DNA of 64,000 nt, taken from assembly GCF_018613855.1 (NCBI RefSeq), contig NZ_JAGGPK010000036.1, positions 1 to 64,000 on the forward strand, written 5' to 3'. This DNA is from Arthrobacter sp. ISL-30. GTDB taxonomy: Bacteria > Actinomycetota > Actinomycetes > Actinomycetales > Micrococcaceae. Position numbers and translations under genes: made by a program. The notes under the pieces were generated by a model. It saw only the letters and a list, made by a program, of their open reading frames with translations. It was not told the origin of the DNA and did not search any database. This document shows, one piece after another, positions 45,364-54,189 of the stretch (its first letter is position 1; each line of letters starts with the position of its first letter).

Positions 45364-46338
45364 ATGTCAAACGTACTGGCACTTATTGAAATATCGCACG
45401 CCGGAGATATCGCCGGCAGTGCACCGTCCGTCATTGCAGCCGCTGCAAAACTCGGCACCCCGATTGCCGTGGTCGCTGTAGAGCCGGGCCACACCGCCGG
45501 CATCTCCGAGCAGCTTGGCGAATTCGGCGCGCAGCACGTCTATGTCGCCGAAAGTACCCAGACCGGCATGGTGCTCGCCGCCCCCCAAGTCGCTGCGCTC
45601 GCCAGCGCCATCCAGGCGTTCTCCCCGATAGCGGTGATAGCCGCCAATTCAGTGGAGAGCAGGGATGTTGCGGCGCGGTTTGCCGTTCGCGTCGGAGCAG
45701 GCCTGCTGGCCGACGTCGTCGACGTCGCCTTCTCTGCCGACGGCACCCCGGTAGCCTTCCACTCCGTGTTCGGCGGGGCCTACATGGTGGAGGCGACCGT
45801 CTCCGCAGGACTGGCGGTCATCACGCTGCGCCAGGGCGCTCTGGATGACCGAGCTCCCGCAGCCACACCGAAGACCACGATCGTGACTGTCGACGCTGAG
45901 ACTGGCAACGCAGCCGTCATCGAACGGGTCCACCCGGCCATTGCCGACTCAGGACGCCCGCCGCTGAATGGCGCATCCACCATAGTCTCCGGAGGCCGCG
46001 GCCTGGGCTCGAAAGAGAACTTTGTGCTCGTCGAGCAACTGGCAGATGCGCTCGGTGCCGCTGTCGGTGCATCCCGCGCAGCTGTGGACGCGGGATACGT
46101 CCCCCAGGCCTCGCAGGTCGGGCAGACAGGAATCACCGTCTCCCCGCAGCTCTATGTAGCTTTGGGCATCTCCGGGGCGATCCAGCACCTGGCCGGCATG
46201 CAAACCGCCAAGACCATCGTTGCGATCAACAAAGACGAGTGCGCGCCGATCTTCGACGTCGCTGACTTTGGCGTCGTGGGCGACGTTTTCACCGTGGTGC
46301 CCCAGCTGATCGAAGCACTCAAAGCCCGCCATAACTAG
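45364..46338 (+). CDS. etfA: Electron transfer flavoprotein alpha subunit
   Basis: A 324-residue ETF alpha chain. The N-terminal domain ([20 protein letters not shown]) packs with EtfB. The C-terminal FAD domain has the family signature: [40 protein letters not shown], then [16 protein letters not shown] and [20 protein letters not shown]. The gap to etfB is 13 bases. It carries the FAD that shuttles electrons to a membrane acceptor; the next gene, a cytochrome b, is a candidate. Confidence 0.95.
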   Translation: MSNVLALIEISHAGDIAGSAPSVIAAAAKLGTPIAVVAVEPGHTAGISEQLGEFGAQHVYVAESTQTGMVLAAPQVAALASAIQAFSPIAVIAANSVESRDVAARFAVRVGAGLLADVVDVAFSADGTPVAFHSVFGGAYMVEATVSAGLAVITLRQGALDDRAPAATPKTTIVTVDAETGNAAVIERVHPAIADSGRPPLNGASTIVSGGRGLGSKENFVLVEQLADALGAAVGASRAAVDAGYVPQASQVGQTGITVSPQLYVALGISGAIQHLAGMQTAKTIVAINKDECAPIFDVADFGVVGDVFTVVPQLIEALKARHN

Positions 46339-46393
46339 GACTTCACCCCCGGCCAATGCAGGCCGGCGGTGATCCACGGAAAGGAACAAGTAC

Positions 46394-47323
46394 ATGACCA
46401 CCACGACAAAGCCGGGCACGGCGCCCAGGAGCAGGGCCAAGGTGGTCACGGCCGTCGTTATCGCGGTGGTGACATTGCTGGCCGTAGTGCTCATTGCCAA
46501 ATGGACGCGGACCCTACCCGCGTTCCAATCCTTCCTGGCAGATTACCCAGGTCATGTGGACCTGCCCGCAGGCGCCCCGACAGGACTGCCGGGGTGGCTG
46601 GGTTGGCAGCACTTCCTCAACGCCTTCTTTCTTCTGCTGATCATACGTTCCGGCTGGCAGGTCAGGACCACCACCCGCCCGAAGGCGCATTGGACGCGGA
46701 ACAACAAGGGCCTGATCCGGACCAAGAACCCGCCGTCCAAGATCAGTTTGGACCTGTGGTTTCATCTGACCCTGGATGCACTCTGGGTGCTCAACGGCGT
46801 CGTCTTCGTGGCGCTGCTCCTGGCCACGGGGCAGTGGATCCGCATCGTGCCCGCCACTTGGGAGGTCTTTCCCAACGCCCTGTCCACCGCCGTCCAGTAC
46901 GCCTCGCTGAACTGGCCAATTGAGAACGGATGGGTCAACTACAACTCTCTGCAGGTGCTGGCCTACTTCACCACCGTCTTTATCGCAGCTCCGCTGGCCC
47001 TCGCTACAGGGCTGCGCATGTCAGGCGCCTGGCCCAGGAACGCTCCGAAGCTCAACAGGGCTTATCCGATCGAACTCGCCCGCGCCATCCACTTCCCGGT
47101 GATGCTTTACTTCGTCTTCTTCATCATCGTCCACGTGACCCTAGTCTTCGCCACAGGGGTATTGCGCAACCTCAACCACATGTACGCCTCAAGCGACGAC
47201 GGCAGCTGGGCAGGGTTCTGGATCTTCGCCGCTTCACTGGCGGTCATGATCGCCGCCTGGTTCCTGGCGCGCCCTCTGTTTCTGCGCCCTATTGCCTCGC
47301 TGACAGGCAAGGTTTCACGCTAG
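46394..47323 (+). CDS. b-type cytochrome (cytochrome b561/b6-like) of the etf operon
   Basis: A 309-residue membrane protein with about six helices (roughly residues 17-37, 70-88, 121-146, 187-208, 233-256, 274-292). Candidate haem-ligand histidines are H73 (WLGWQHFLNAFF), H124 (DLWFHLTLDALW), H233 (ARAIHFPVML) and H247 (FIIVHVTLVF), fit for two haems b across the membrane. The layout is that of the di-haem cytochromes that link dehydrogenases to quinone. It lies 55 bases after etfA and 78 before the acyl-CoA dehydrogenase; no ETF:quinone oxidoreductase is present. A role as membrane acceptor for EtfAB is inferred, with no precedent visible in the sequence itself. Confidence 0.8.
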   Translation: MTTTTKPGTAPRSRAKVVTAVVIAVVTLLAVVLIAKWTRTLPAFQSFLADYPGHVDLPAGAPTGLPGWLGWQHFLNAFFLLLIIRSGWQVRTTTRPKAHWTRNNKGLIRTKNPPSKISLDLWFHLTLDALWVLNGVVFVALLLATGQWIRIVPATWEVFPNALSTAVQYASLNWPIENGWVNYNSLQVLAYFTTVFIAAPLALATGLRMSGAWPRNAPKLNRAYPIELARAIHFPVMLYFVFFIIVHVTLVFATGVLRNLNHMYASSDDGSWAGFWIFAASLAVMIAAWFLARPLFLRPIASLTGKVSR

Positions 47324-47401
47324 CGGCAGGGCCTCCTGCCGGCATTGGAAGTGCCCTCGGGCGCGGCTACACAACCAACCACGAGCTCGGAAGGGCGAAA
47401 G

Positions 47402-48538
47402 ATGTTTGAACTAAACGAGGACCAGCAAGCAATGGTCCAGATGGTGCGGGACTTCGCGAGCGAAGCCCTGGCACCCAACGCGGCCAAGTGGGACGAAACC
47501 AAGCACTTCCCAGTGGACGTGCTTCAGGAGGCCGGCGCCCTGGGCATGGGCGGCATCTATGTCCAGGAGAAGTTCGGCGGCTCCGGACTCACGCGCAGCG
47601 ACGCGGTACTGATCTTCGAGGAACTGGCCAAGGGCGACACAACGATTGCCGCCTACATCTCTATCCACAACATGGTGGTGTGGATGATCGATACCTTCGG
47701 CAACGATCAGCAGCGCGCCCAGTGGGTGCCGCAGCTGGCCTCAATGGAGGCACTGGGCAGCTACTGCCTCACTGAGCCGGGCGCCGGCTCGGACGCCGCG
47801 GCACTCAGCACAAAGGCAGTCCGCGACGGCGACGAATACGTGCTCAACGGGGTCAAACAGTTCATTTCCGGCGCCGGAGCTTCCAGCTTTTACATCGTCA
47901 TGGCCCGCACCGCCGACACCGGGAGCAGGGGCATCACGGCAATCGTGGTTCCCGCCGATACCCCCGGGCTGTCCTTCGGGGCCAACGAGAAGAAGATGGG
48001 CTGGAACGCGCAGCCCACCCGCCAAGTCATCTTCGAGGACGTCCGCGTCCCCGTCGCTAACAGGCTGGGCGAGGAAGGCAGCGGCTTCGGGATTGCAATG
48101 AGGGGCCTCAACGGCGGTCGTATCAACATGGGTGCGTGCTCCCTTGGCGGCGGCCAGGTTGCCCTGGACAAGTCCGTTGCCTACCTCAAGCAACGTTCGG
48201 CATTCGGCGGGCCGCTGATCAACCAGCAGGCCCTGCTCTTCCAATTGGCCGACATGGAAACGGAACTTGAGAGCGCCCGGACCCTGCTCCGGCGTGCCGC
48301 CGATGCGCTGGACAGGGGAGCGGACGACGCCGTCAAACTCTGCGCGATGGCCAAGCGGGTTGCCACGGACGCCGGGTTCAACGTAGCCAACGCCGCTATC
48401 CAGCTCCACGGCGGCTACGGATACCTCAGCGAATACGGACTCGAAAGGATCGTGCGGGACCTGCGGGTCCATCAGATCCTGGAAGGCAGCAACGAGATCA
48501 TGCGTCTCATTGTCGGCCGGATGCTGGCGGAGGCGTAG
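47402..48538 (+). CDS. Acyl-CoA dehydrogenase, isobutyryl-CoA dehydrogenase type
   Basis: A 378-residue flavoprotein that makes an alpha,beta double bond in a short branched acyl-CoA. Motifs: SYCLTEPGAGSDAAAL, the second family signature QLHGGYGYLSEYGLERIVRD, and the catalytic Glu in the QILEGSNEIMRLI end. The next genes encode the exact downstream enzymes for isobutyryl-CoA, which makes that the likely substrate; 2-methylbutyryl-CoA is possible too. The ATG at 47402 follows GGAAGGGCGAAAG. Electrons go to EtfAB. The stop is three bases before the next start. Confidence 0.92.
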   Translation: MFELNEDQQAMVQMVRDFASEALAPNAAKWDETKHFPVDVLQEAGALGMGGIYVQEKFGGSGLTRSDAVLIFEELAKGDTTIAAYISIHNMVVWMIDTFGNDQQRAQWVPQLASMEALGSYCLTEPGAGSDAAALSTKAVRDGDEYVLNGVKQFISGAGASSFYIVMARTADTGSRGITAIVVPADTPGLSFGANEKKMGWNAQPTRQVIFEDVRVPVANRLGEEGSGFGIAMRGLNGGRINMGACSLGGGQVALDKSVAYLKQRSAFGGPLINQQALLFQLADMETELESARTLLRRAADALDRGADDAVKLCAMAKRVATDAGFNVANAAIQLHGGYGYLSEYGLERIVRDLRVHQILEGSNEIMRLIVGRMLAEA

Positions 48539-48541
48539 CCC

Positions 48542-49624
48542 GTGGAAAGCGAAGCATTGCAGAACAACGAGATCCTGCTCCGGCGCGACGGCCGTCTGGG
48601 CCACATCATCCTAAACCGGCCCCAGGCAATGAACGCGTTGACCCAGGGCATGGTGAAGACCATCGCCGCCACGCTTACAGAGTGGGAGAACGACGACGGC
48701 GTGTCGACGGTTCTGCTGTCAGGTGCCGGAGAGCGGGGGCTCTGCGCTGGCGGAGACATAGTGGCCATCTACCGTGACGCTCTGGACGGCGGGCAGGAGA
48801 CTGCCCGCTTCTGGATGGACGAGTACTGGCTCAATGCCCACATCGCGCGGTATTCGAAGCCCTATGTGGCGGTGATGGACGGGGTAGTGCTCGGCGGCGG
48901 AGTCGGCGTTTCCGCCCATGCGTCGGTGCGCATCGTTACGGAGCGGACGAAGGTCGGCATGCCGGAGACCGCCATCGGTTTCGTCCCCGACGTAGGGGGC
49001 ACCTACCTGCTCTCCCGTGCTCCGGGCGAGCTGGGCACCCATGTGGCGCTGACCGCGTCGACTATCTCCGGGCCTGACGCCATCGCCTTGGGGCTGGCGG
49101 ACTTCTTCGTGGACAGTGACACGTTGCCCGCGCTGGCAAGGGCCCTTGGCAGTATGGATGCCCGCGAAGCGGTCCAGGCGTTCGCGCCGGATTACTTCCC
49201 CCCGTCGGCGCTGGTTTCGGAGCGCGGGTGGATCGACGAATGCTACGCGTTCGACGACGTTGAGGCGATTGTCGATGCCCTGCAGCGGTCCTCTGCGCCG
49301 GCCGCCCGCGATGCGGCAGACCGCATCCTCGCCAAATCACCGACGGCACTGAAAGTGACATTGGAGTCGCTCCGCCGGGCACGGCAGATGCCCCTCCTGG
49401 AAGAGGCACTGGACCAGGAATACCGTGTTTCCCTTCGTTGCCTGGCCGGCGGCGATTTTCCCGAAGGTATTCGCGCGCAGGTCATCGACAAGGACCGCAA
49501 CCCACGCTGGTCGCCGCCGTCGCTGGCTGAAGTCTCGACCGAGGCGGTGGAAGCGTACTTTGCGGACCTTGGTGCCGCAGAACTCGGGCTGGGCGCGGAA
49601 GCCATCCACCATCTCAACAAATAG
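48542..49624 (+). CDS. 3-hydroxyisobutyryl-CoA hydrolase (crotonase fold)
   Basis: A 360-residue crotonase-fold hydrolase; the length and C-terminal extension (EYRVSLRCLAGGDFPEGIRA then VIDKDRNPRWSPPSL) are those of HIBYL-CoA hydrolases, not of 260-residue hydratases. The oxyanion and active-site segments are GLCAGGDIVAIYRDAL, VVLGGGVGVSAHASVRIVTE and MPETAIGFVPDVGGTYLLSR, with the Glu and Asp of the hydrolase site. It frees 3-hydroxyisobutyrate from its CoA ester, which allows the next enzyme to act. The GTG start lies three bases after the dehydrogenase stop. Confidence 0.92.
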   Translation: MESEALQNNEILLRRDGRLGHIILNRPQAMNALTQGMVKTIAATLTEWENDDGVSTVLLSGAGERGLCAGGDIVAIYRDALDGGQETARFWMDEYWLNAHIARYSKPYVAVMDGVVLGGGVGVSAHASVRIVTERTKVGMPETAIGFVPDVGGTYLLSRAPGELGTHVALTASTISGPDAIALGLADFFVDSDTLPALARALGSMDAREAVQAFAPDYFPPSALVSERGWIDECYAFDDVEAIVDALQRSSAPAARDAADRILAKSPTALKVTLESLRRARQMPLLEEALDQEYRVSLRCLAGGDFPEGIRAQVIDKDRNPRWSPPSLAEVSTEAVEAYFADLGAAELGLGAEAIHHLNK

Positions 49625-49676
49625 ACGAATCCTCAGGACACAGGTCGTCAGGGCAAAAAGGTAGGAGAAGAGTTTC

Positions 49677-50588
49677 ATGACCAAACGGATAGCCTTCATC
49701 GGACTGGGCCACATGGGTGGGCCCATGGCCGTGAACCTTGCCAAGGAAGGTTACATGGTTGAGGGTTTTGACCTTGCGCCCGCAGCTCTGGAGTATGCCC
49801 GGGACAATGGCGTTACCTTGGCTGCTTCGGCGGCTGAGGCCGCCAAGGACGCCAACGTCGTCATCACCATGTTGCCTGCGGGCAGGCACGTCCTCGCGGC
49901 TTATCAGGGCGAGGATGGACTCCTCGCGGCGGCCAAGCCAAACACCCTGTTCCTGGACTGTTCCACGATTTCCGTCGAGGATTCGCGGACCGCCCATGAA
50001 CTTGTCCAAACGGCGGGGCATCGCTGTCTGGACGCGCCGGTCTCCGGCGGTGTGGTCGGGGCTGAAGGCGGGACGCTGACCTTCATGGTCGGTGGCGATG
50101 AGGCAGACTTCGTCGAGGCAAAACCCGTCCTGGAAGCAATGGGCAAGCGCATAGTCCACTGCGGCGGCCCGGGCGCCGGGCAGGCTGCCAAGGTCTGCAA
50201 CAACATGATCCTGGGCGTCTCCATGATCGCGGTCAGCGAGGCCTTTGTGCTGGGTGAACGGCTGGGTCTGTCCAATCAGGCACTCTTTGACGTCGCCGCC
50301 AACGCGTCGGGCCAGTGCTGGGCGTTGACCACCAACTGTCCCGTGCCCGGACCGGTGCCCGCCAGCCCGGCCAACCGCGACTACCGGCCCGGCTTCGCCG
50401 GAGCTCTCATGGCCAAGGACCTGGGCCTGGCAGCCCACGCCATGGAAGCCACGGGAGTCGATGCCCGCCTGGGCAGTCTGGCCGAAGAAATCTACCGCCG
50501 CTTCGCCCAAGGAGACGGCGCGGAGCAGGATTTCTCCGCAATCATCAACGAGATTCGGGCGAACTCCAAGACAAAGGAAATGGCATGA
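49677..50588 (+). CDS. mmsB: 3-hydroxyisobutyrate dehydrogenase
   Basis: A 303-residue beta-hydroxyacid dehydrogenase that oxidises 3-hydroxyisobutyrate to methylmalonate semialdehyde with NAD. It has [20 protein letters not shown] (cofactor loop and substrate signature), [20 protein letters not shown] (substrate-binding), and the catalytic lysine in [14 protein letters not shown]. The family end [20 protein letters not shown] is intact. Its stop overlaps the next start as ATGA. Length and motifs match MmsB. Confidence 0.95.
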   Translation: MTKRIAFIGLGHMGGPMAVNLAKEGYMVEGFDLAPAALEYARDNGVTLAASAAEAAKDANVVITMLPAGRHVLAAYQGEDGLLAAAKPNTLFLDCSTISVEDSRTAHELVQTAGHRCLDAPVSGGVVGAEGGTLTFMVGGDEADFVEAKPVLEAMGKRIVHCGGPGAGQAAKVCNNMILGVSMIAVSEAFVLGERLGLSNQALFDVAANASGQCWALTTNCPVPGPVPASPANRDYRPGFAGALMAKDLGLAAHAMEATGVDARLGSLAEEIYRRFAQGDGAEQDFSAIINEIRANSKTKEMA

Positions 50589-51361
50589 GCGATTACCAAA
50601 ACATCGTTATCAAGCAGCAGGGCCGCGTGGGCATCATCACCCTTAACCGTCCGGAAGCCCTGAACGCGCTCAACGATGCGCTTGGCTATGAGGTCCTGGC
50701 CGCAGCACTTGAATTCGACCAGGATCCGGGTGTCGGAGCCATTGTCATTACCGGCTCGGAACGCGCCTTCGCCGCCGGCGCGGACATCAAGGAAATGGCC
50801 ACGAAGTCCTACATGGACATGTACCTGGAGGACTGGTTTGCGGCCTGGGATCAGCTTGCCAGGGTCCGCACCCCGATGATCGCCGCGGTGGCAGGATACG
50901 CCTTGGGCGGCGGCTGCGAGCTCGCCATGATCTGCGACTTCATCATCGCCGCCGATAACGCCAAGTTCGGCCAGCCCGAAATCAAGCTCGGAGTCATTCC
51001 CGGCATGGGCGGCTCCCAACGCCTTACCCGCGCGATCGGCAAAGCCAAGGCGATGGAGATGGTTCTCACCGGTCGGACCATGGGGGCCGAGGAGGCCGAA
51101 CGCGCTGGCCTCGTGGCCAGGATAGTTCCAGTAGCAACGCTAATGGACGAGGCCCTTGCCACCGCCGAAACGATCGCTGCCATGTCCAAGCCCGTGGCCC
51201 TGCTCGCGAAGGAAGCCGTCAACTCCGTTTACGAGACATCTCTGGCCGAGGGAGTCCGCCTTGAGCGCAGGCTCAACCATTCATGCTTTGCCATCGAGGA
51301 CCAAAAGGAGGGGATGCAGGCCTTTATCGAAAAGCGTTCCCCCCGTTTCAGTCACCGGTGA
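50585..51361 (+). CDS. Enoyl-CoA hydratase (probable methacrylyl-CoA hydratase)
   Basis: A 258-residue crotonase with both catalytic glutamates: [20 protein letters not shown] and [17 protein letters not shown]. The oxyanion loop is [13 protein letters not shown]. It would hydrate methacrylyl-CoA to 3-hydroxyisobutyryl-CoA between the dehydrogenase and the hydrolase. The ATG at 50585 overlaps the mmsB stop as ATGA; longer frames upstream are shadows of mmsB. It is the standard hydratase of the operon, in contrast to the altered crotonase at 54190. Confidence 0.93.
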   Translation: MSDYQNIVIKQQGRVGIITLNRPEALNALNDALGYEVLAAALEFDQDPGVGAIVITGSERAFAAGADIKEMATKSYMDMYLEDWFAAWDQLARVRTPMIAAVAGYALGGGCELAMICDFIIAADNAKFGQPEIKLGVIPGMGGSQRLTRAIGKAKAMEMVLTGRTMGAEEAERAGLVARIVPVATLMDEALATAETIAAMSKPVALLAKEAVNSVYETSLAEGVRLERRLNHSCFAIEDQKEGMQAFIEKRSPRFSHR

Positions 51362-51425
51362 ACTCCACCCGTTAGCCAGTTGGGCCTCCATGAGGCACAG
51401 AAGAATTCTTGAAATGCGAGGAAGC

Positions 51426-52925
51426 ATGACTGAAGTAAGCGTTGACCCACGGTTCGGATCCATCCTGAATGGTACAGATCAACTGATGTGGATCGACGGC
51501 GAGCGGACGGAGGCGGCCACGGGGGAGTGGCGCGAGGTCAAGAACCCCGCGCGCCGGGACACCGTGATTGCCCGGGTGCCGTCTGCCGGTACCCAGGACG
51601 TGGAGCGCGCCGTCGCCGCATCGCGCAAGGCCTTTCCGGGATGGCGCTCACTGCACTTCACGGAGCGTGCCCGTGCGTTGTCCCGGATCGCCGACGATAT
51701 CGAGGCCAGGGCCGAGGACTTCGCCCGGCTGACCGCACTGGACACCGGCAACGCGCTACGCACCCAGGCCCGCCCGGAGGTGGCGACCCTGGTGGCCCTC
51801 TTCCGCTACTTTGCCGGCATTGCCGGCGAGGTCAAGGGCGCCACGCTGCCAGCCGGAGACAACCAGCTGCAGTACACCCGGCTGGAACCCCTCGGCGTGG
51901 TCGCCTGTATCCTGCCCTGGAATTCGCCGCTGATGATCGCCGGCTTCAAGGTACCCGCCGCGCTGGCTGCGGGCAACACGGTGATCCTGAAGGCGGCCGA
52001 CGACGCTCCGCTGACCATCCTGCTGCTGGCGGAAATCTGCAACCGGCATCTGCCCGCCGGCGTCGTCAACGCTCTGACCGGGCGCGGCAGTGTCATCGGT
52101 TCGGCGCTGTCACGGCACCCGGGAGTGGACAAGGTTTCATTCACCGGCTCCACTGACGTGGGGCGCGGTGTCGCACGCGAGGCCGGAGAACGGCTGGCCC
52201 ACGTGTCGCTGGAGCTCGGCGGCAAGAACCCCTCAATCGTCTTCCCTGACGCGGTCGATGACGAACTGATAGACGGTCTGCTCGCGGCCTCACGATTCAC
52301 CCGCCAAGGTCAAAGCTGCACAGCGGGCTCGCGGCTGTTCCTGCACGAGGACGTCTATGAGGAGGTACTCGATCGGCTGGTGGCCAAGCTTGGTGCCCTG
52401 AAGGTCGGGGATCCTCTGGACGAGGCCACCGACATGGGCGCCATCATCAACAACAGTCAGTTCACGCAGATCAGCCAGTACCTGGAGGAAGGGCGGGCCA
52501 GCAAAGACCTGGAAATTGCGCTGGGCGGCAATGTGCCATCCGAGGGCCCGCTGACGGAGGGCTACTATCACCTGCCCGCCGTGTTCGGCGGCGTGAAGAA
52601 CGAATTCCGGCTGGCCCAGGAGGAAATCTTCGGCCCGGTCCTGGTCGCCATCCGCTGGAAGGACGTTGACGATGTCGTCCGCATGGCCAATGACACCCAC
52701 TTCGGTCTTGCCGCCTACGTGTGGAGCCACAGTCTGGACAACGCCCTCAATACTGCCCATCGTGTGGAAGCGGGCTGGGTACAGATCAACCAAGGTGGCG
52801 GCCAGGTAGTGGGGCAGTCCTATGGCGGCTACAAGCAGAGCGGCATCGGCCGCGAGGTGTCCCTCGAGGGCATGCTGGCGGGCTTCACGCAGACCAAGCA
52901 AATCAACGTCAAGCTGCGGGGCTGA
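51426..52925 (+). CDS. NAD(P)-dependent aldehyde dehydrogenase, hydrolytic type
   Basis: A 499-residue ALDH that oxidises an aldehyde to the free acid. The general-base Glu is in VSLELGGKNPSIVFPD and the nucleophile Cys in RQGQSCTAGSRLFL; CILPWNSPLM and FTGSTDVGRGVA are the cofactor-site segments. Methylmalonate-semialdehyde dehydrogenase (MmsA) would be expected here, but CoA-acylating MmsA enzymes lack this Glu and have a different Cys context, so this protein most likely yields an acid and not an acyl-CoA. Substrate: methylmalonate semialdehyde or isobutyraldehyde (inferred). It lies 64 bases after the hydratase and 3 before the CoA-transferase. Confidence 0.9.
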   Translation: MTEVSVDPRFGSILNGTDQLMWIDGERTEAATGEWREVKNPARRDTVIARVPSAGTQDVERAVAASRKAFPGWRSLHFTERARALSRIADDIEARAEDFARLTALDTGNALRTQARPEVATLVALFRYFAGIAGEVKGATLPAGDNQLQYTRLEPLGVVACILPWNSPLMIAGFKVPAALAAGNTVILKAADDAPLTILLLAEICNRHLPAGVVNALTGRGSVIGSALSRHPGVDKVSFTGSTDVGRGVAREAGERLAHVSLELGGKNPSIVFPDAVDDELIDGLLAASRFTRQGQSCTAGSRLFLHEDVYEEVLDRLVAKLGALKVGDPLDEATDMGAIINNSQFTQISQYLEEGRASKDLEIALGGNVPSEGPLTEGYYHLPAVFGGVKNEFRLAQEEIFGPVLVAIRWKDVDDVVRMANDTHFGLAAYVWSHSLDNALNTAHRVEAGWVQINQGGGQVVGQSYGGYKQSGIGREVSLEGMLAGFTQTKQINVKLRG

Positions 52926-52928
52926 GCC

Positions 52929-54164
52929 ATGGCTGAATCAACAGCGACAGCCGCACCACTGGCCGGGATCACGGTCCTGGATCTCAGCCGCGCGCTTGCC
53001 GGTCCCTTTGCCACGGCACTCCTGGCGGACATGGGTGCGGCGGTTATCAAGGTTGAGAGCATCAAGGGCGGCGACTCAACCAGGTCCTGGCCGCCATTCG
53101 AGAATGAACACAGCCTCTATTTCGACTCCACCAACCGGGGAAAATCATCCTTGGCCCTGGACTTTTACAGTCCCGAGGGACAGAGACTGCTACGTCAGCT
53201 GGCGCTGGAAGCCGACGTCCTCGTGGAGAATTTCCGACCGGGCGTCCTAGGCGACATCGGGCTGGATCCGGCCGGGCTGCGCGCCGAAAAGCCGGACCTG
53301 ATAATCGCCTCCGTGAGCGGCTTCGGCACCACAGGTCCGCTCAGCCAGGCGGCCGGGTTGGACCAAGTGGCCCAAGGCATGTCGGGCCTCATGTCCATCA
53401 CTGGTCCGGACTCGGAGAATCTGTATCGCGTTGGGGTGCCGCTCATCGATATGTATGCCGGAGTGTTCATCGCGTTCGGCATCGCTTCAGCCCTGGCCGG
53501 CAGGGAACGCAACGGGGCAGGGATGGAAGTTTCGACGTCGCTCTTGGAGTCCGCGCTGGCCATCTCGTCCTTCCAGGGGCAGCGCTATCTCAGCACCGGC
53601 GAAGTGCCAGTGCCGCAGGGTAACAATCACCCGGTGCTCTCGCCATACGGCGTTTTCAAGACCGCTGACATTCCGATCATCATCGCCGTCGGCAACGACA
53701 AGCAATGGCGCCAGCTGTGCGAGCTGGTGGGTGATCCGGGCCTGGTCGATGAACGGGAGTATGTCACCGGCCGCGACCGCACGATACATCGGGACGCCCT
53801 GACGGCACGCCTCGAAGGGCTGCTCGCAGTGCGCCCTGGAACCGAATGGGTGCAGATGTTCCGGGCCGCGGGGATCCCCACCGGGCCAATCTACAATTAC
53901 CGCGAAGTCTTCCATGACCCACAAGTCCAGGCCCTGGACATGGTCCGGCACGTCTCTCGGCACGACGGCTCACCCCTGCCGCTGTTGCGGGGCCCGCTAT
54001 CCATCAACGGCGAAGGTACGCCCATCCGCAAAGCGCCGCCAGCCTTAGGTGGGGACACCCGACGAGTGCTGGAGGGGCTGCGGCTCAGCGAGGAGCAGAT
54101 CACCGGACTCCTTGAGGCCGGTGTGGTGAGGGAAGCTCTTGTTCCGCAGGACGTGCCGCTATGA
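52929..54164 (+). CDS. Family III CoA-transferase (CaiB/BaiF type)
   Basis: A 411-residue class III CoA-transferase that moves CoA between two carboxylic acids. It opens PLAGITVLDLSRALAGPFAT and has ADMGAAVIKVES. The nucleophilic Asp is in VGVPLIDMYAGVFIAFG. NRGKSSLALDF and the C-terminal RAAGIPTGPIYNYREVFHDP are family marks. The ATG is three bases after the aldehyde dehydrogenase stop. It could load CoA on the acid made by that enzyme (methylmalonate, or isobutyrate). The CoA donor is unknown. Confidence 0.92.
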   Translation: MAESTATAAPLAGITVLDLSRALAGPFATALLADMGAAVIKVESIKGGDSTRSWPPFENEHSLYFDSTNRGKSSLALDFYSPEGQRLLRQLALEADVLVENFRPGVLGDIGLDPAGLRAEKPDLIIASVSGFGTTGPLSQAAGLDQVAQGMSGLMSITGPDSENLYRVGVPLIDMYAGVFIAFGIASALAGRERNGAGMEVSTSLLESALAISSFQGQRYLSTGEVPVPQGNNHPVLSPYGVFKTADIPIIIAVGNDKQWRQLCELVGDPGLVDEREYVTGRDRTIHRDALTARLEGLLAVRPGTEWVQMFRAAGIPTGPIYNYREVFHDPQVQALDMVRHVSRHDGSPLPLLRGPLSINGEGTPIRKAPPALGGDTRRVLEGLRLSEEQITGLLEAGVVREALVPQDVPL

Positions 54165-54189
54165 AAACCGAACCGCAAGGGAGGAAACT

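Noticed and set aside
47741-48604. 287-codon minus-strand frame opposite the acyl-CoA dehydrogenase
   Set aside because: Pure shadow of a strongly supported gene.
49614-50510. 298-codon minus-strand frame opposite mmsB
   Set aside because: Shadow; no recognisable family, and mmsB motifs are complete on the plus strand.
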